Shown here: positions 61,825 to 64,000 of the stretch, piece by piece
Numbering within the stretch: the first letter of the stretch is position 1
Layout of the letters: each line of letters opens with the position of its first letter
From: Silurus meridionalis
Lineage: Eukaryota; Chordata; Actinopteri; Siluriformes; Siluridae
Direction of reading: 5' to 3'
Assembly (NCBI RefSeq): GCF_014805685.1
Contig: NC_060906.1
Coordinates: 14,028,164 to 14,092,163, forward strand
Length of the DNA: 64,000 bases
Made by a program: the position numbers and the translations under genes
The notes under the pieces: generated by a model
The model's input: the letters and a program-made list of their open reading frames with translations, nothing else
Told to the model about the DNA's origin: nothing
The model's database searches: none

Positions 61825-62822
61825 AACAAATGTTTGAAAGAGAATTCTGTTTAACCAAGTCCACAAACAAAAATATAATAATTTACTATAGCGTTTTTTT
61901 TTTACTATGCATGTTACTTAGTGGGACTTTTGGCATTCCTTGCCTTGAACAATCCCCTTCAAATCTGCCTCGTATTTCGTTGTTGCCACTCGAAGCAATT
62001 CTTTCATACGTGTGTCAGTCAGAACAGATCGATGCTTTGATTTCACGTGTTTTAGGGTAGAAATTCTACCCATACTATGGCATTGCCCCTATAAAAAATT
62101 TATATTTTTGATGTTTTTTTTTTTTTTATCGCTGACTGCTGGTCAGAAAATTGCTTCATTTTAATGTAGGATGGATTTTCTTTCAAAATACAAGCTTTAC
62201 AACAGATGTACTCTTAATATTTTCCACAAGGGGGAGACTTTGTCCAAATCTTATCACTGCAGCACTAAGCTGGTTCTTGGCCAACCAGCATCATTTGTTC
62301 TATACGTTTCACATCACCAAAAATATTATAAATTCGGGCAGCTTGATGTCTTGGTATCCACCAAAATTATTATACATTTTTCTGTGTGTATACCTATATA
62401 AATATACCTGCTTTGAAAGCACACGTCAGAGGAAAAATATAAAGAGAAATATTATTTTAGGCACTGATACAGTACATATCCTATAATTGGCCTTGGATCA
62501 ACACATTGAGAGCTGAATTTTATCTTATGGTATCTGTAAGTATCTAAAATAGCTCTCCTTTATGACAATAGTTAAGAGACCTCTAGAACCAGCATTGTGG
62601 CTCTTTTGATGTAGAGACAACTTGTGCATTAACTTATTGAAAACTGGCTATACAGAGAATGAGCAATTCTCTCTAAAATACTGTATTCACTATTGTGATT
62701 TCTATGCTGAGTAGCACGTCTTATATATAATTCCTGGTTTGGATTAAATCTAGATGATAAACAGTATATACCCAGTGTATCAGTAAACAGTAAGGAAAAT
62801 TGAGAAATTATATTGTGCACAT

Positions 62823-63276
62823 ACACTATATTGGGACACTATATGTGGTTCTTCTCCAAACTGTTACCACAAAGCTAGAGGCACACAGTTGTATAAGATT
62901 TCTTTGGATGCGCATTGCCATGTTCCAGCATGGCAATGCCCCTGTCCACAAAGCGAGCACCATGAAGATATGATTTACATGGTTTGGAGAGTCAGATCTT
63001 GAGTGGCCTGCTTTAACTCTACTTCCAACCCTACTGAACACCTTTGAGATGAATTAGAACACTGACTACACCCCAGGTCGTCTCACCTACATCAATACCT
63101 GTCTTTACTACCACCCTTGTGGCTGATAAACACAAAGGTCTAGTAGATCATCTTCCCAGAAGAGTGAAGAGAGTTAGAAGAGCAAATTGGGACTAAATGT
63201 GGAATGCGATGCTCAAAAAAACATATATACATAATTATGACCAGGCGACTGCAAACCTTTGTCCACTTAGTGTAGT
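62823..63276 (+). mobile_element. Tc1/mariner relic, second copy of the 16636 family
   Basis: It starts ACTATATTGGGACACTATAT and contains CATGGCAATGCCCCTGTCCA (transposase text NAPVHKAST), then TTGAGTGGCCTGC. It ends near GTCCACTTAGTGTAG, which pairs with the start as a short inverted terminus. Frames are broken. Confidence 0.65.
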
Positions 63277-63674
63277 TGTTTACACTTCATTGGATTTTAT
63301 TTTTAAAAATAATTTCAAACCAAAATCCACCAGCCAAATATGGTTTCATCACTTAATATATAGTTAAAACAACACTATTATTGCACAGTACAGGTATTAG
63401 GGACTGAAATGCAGATAAACAACATGAAGTTAAACATGTAAATATTAATATTTATGTACAGCAAATAACTATAAAAGCTGTTTTGTAGATAATCTATAAA
63501 AATATGTAAGGTATACTGTATGTCATAAATATTCATATACTGTATTTATTACACACACCATAGTATAAACACAAGTTTTTGAACATAAGTTTTCCTAAAA
63601 AAGTAGGCTCCATAACTGTTATGAGTCTGTGAATACCTGTCATTGAACTGGAAGCTCTGATTAGCTTTTATTTA

Positions 63675-63920
63675 CAATTAAGTCAAGTCAAGTTTATTTG
63701 TATAGCGCTTTTCACAACAGACATTGTCTCAAAGCAGCTTTACACAAATCAACAGTTAAGGTGAATGTTGTGAATTTGTCCCTGATGAGCAAGCCGTGGC
63801 GACTGTTGCAAGGAAAAACTCCCTTAGATGTTATGAGGAAGAAACCTTGAGAGGAACCAGACTCAAAAGGGGAACCCATCCTCATTTGGGTGACATCAAG
63901 AGTTTGATCATAAATCTTTC
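63675..63920. repeat. Teleost interspersed repeat
   Basis: TCAAGTTTATTTGTATAGCG, CAAAGCAGCTTTACACAAAT and GAGAGGAACCAGACTCAAAA form a well-known and widely dispersed teleost repeat block. The family name is not certain. Confidence 0.6.
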
Positions 63921-64000
63921 AACAATACAGAACACTGAAGAGTGAGAACTAACATGATTACTGGAGTATAAGATTATAAGTGATGTTCTTTCTGCACTCT

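Larger units (their letters stand above)
56277..61850 (-). mobile_element. DIRS-like retrotransposon with both terminal repeats and ICR (copy B)
   Basis: An element of about 5.57 kb read on the minus strand: right terminal repeat, gag region, reverse transcriptase/RNase H, tyrosine recombinase, internal complementary region, left terminal repeat. Inverted terminal repeats of about 150 bp (56303-56453, 61674-61824) are nearly identical. The internal complementary region (56491-56586) has two halves, each the reverse complement of one element end. This is the DIRS1 architecture that allows completion of a circular DNA intermediate. No target duplication is apparent. Frames are broken at a few sites but otherwise long, so the copy is much younger than copy A. 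Confidence 0.9.
55986..62066 (-). mobile_element. hAT relic copy 2 (same family as 14759-16021, inverted), split by DIRS copy B
   Basis: It begins CAGGGGTGGCCAACCAG and continues as the reverse complement of copy 1: the GAGCCACAT block, the CA microsatellite at 56095-56142, then the stretch ending in CACACACACA at about 56270. The sequence resumes at about 61853 with GTCCACAAACAAAAATATAA and continues through the transposase shred. Homology stops near 62066, so the BED-finger end is missing. The 5.57 kb between is DIRS copy B. Confidence 0.75.

Overview
This is a stretch of a vertebrate nuclear genome, almost certainly a ray-finned (teleost) fish. It has intron-rich genes with GT/AG junctions, long CA, AT and trinucleotide microsatellites, several decayed Tc1/mariner copies, hAT elements, short fish-type interspersed repeats and two DIRS-like tyrosine-recombinase retrotransposons. 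Several short repeats resemble ones I associate with catfishes, but I cannot fix the order from sequence alone.

Three protein-coding genes can be reconstructed exon by exon with reading phase preserved at the junctions. (1) The 5' end of GMDS (GDP-mannose 4,6-dehydratase) is on the minus strand at 2206-13179. It has four coding exons, and the rest lies beyond position 1. (2) A myosin light chain kinase of the MYLK4 type is on the minus strand at 17814-22284, with twelve recognised coding exons. The true first exon was not found, and there is a one-base frameshift in a G run. (3) A clade B serpin closest to SERPINB1 is on the plus strand at 46434-55255. It has six coding exons and 380 codons, with an inhibitory-type hinge and a Cys-Met reactive centre. 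GMDS, MYLK4 and SERPINB1 are also close neighbours in other vertebrates (human 6p25), which supports the assignments. A fourth candidate is a single exon at 30698-30838 (minus) that would encode a small one-pass membrane protein.

Layout: 1-13.4 kb, GMDS exons and introns with Tc1 and MITE remnants; 13.4-17.8 kb, intergenic with a BED-finger hAT relic; 17.8-22.3 kb, MYLK4; 22.8-23.7 kb, a Tc1 relic; 24.5-29.4 kb, a tandem triplication of a 1.8-kb unit; 30.7 kb, the small membrane-protein exon; 31-45 kb, gene-poor, with microsatellites (including a trinucleotide tract of about 590 bp), a LINE 3' end and SINE-like pieces; 45.2-55.3 kb, the serpin gene, whose third intron holds a hAT element that itself contains a DIRS element; 55.98-62.07 kb, a second BED-finger hAT relic holding a DIRS element of about 5.6 kb with both terminal repeats and the internal complementary region; 62-64 kb, further Tc1 and SINE-like repeats.

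The three host genes are not a functional unit: GMDS acts in GDP-fucose synthesis, MYLK4 is a kinase and the serpin is an intracellular protease inhibitor. I found no wholly new system. The most notable observations are the hAT insertion that duplicated the serpin splice donor, the terminal and internal repeat architecture of the second DIRS element, the homopolymer frameshifts, the tandem 1.8-kb array and the unrecognised membrane micro-exon.
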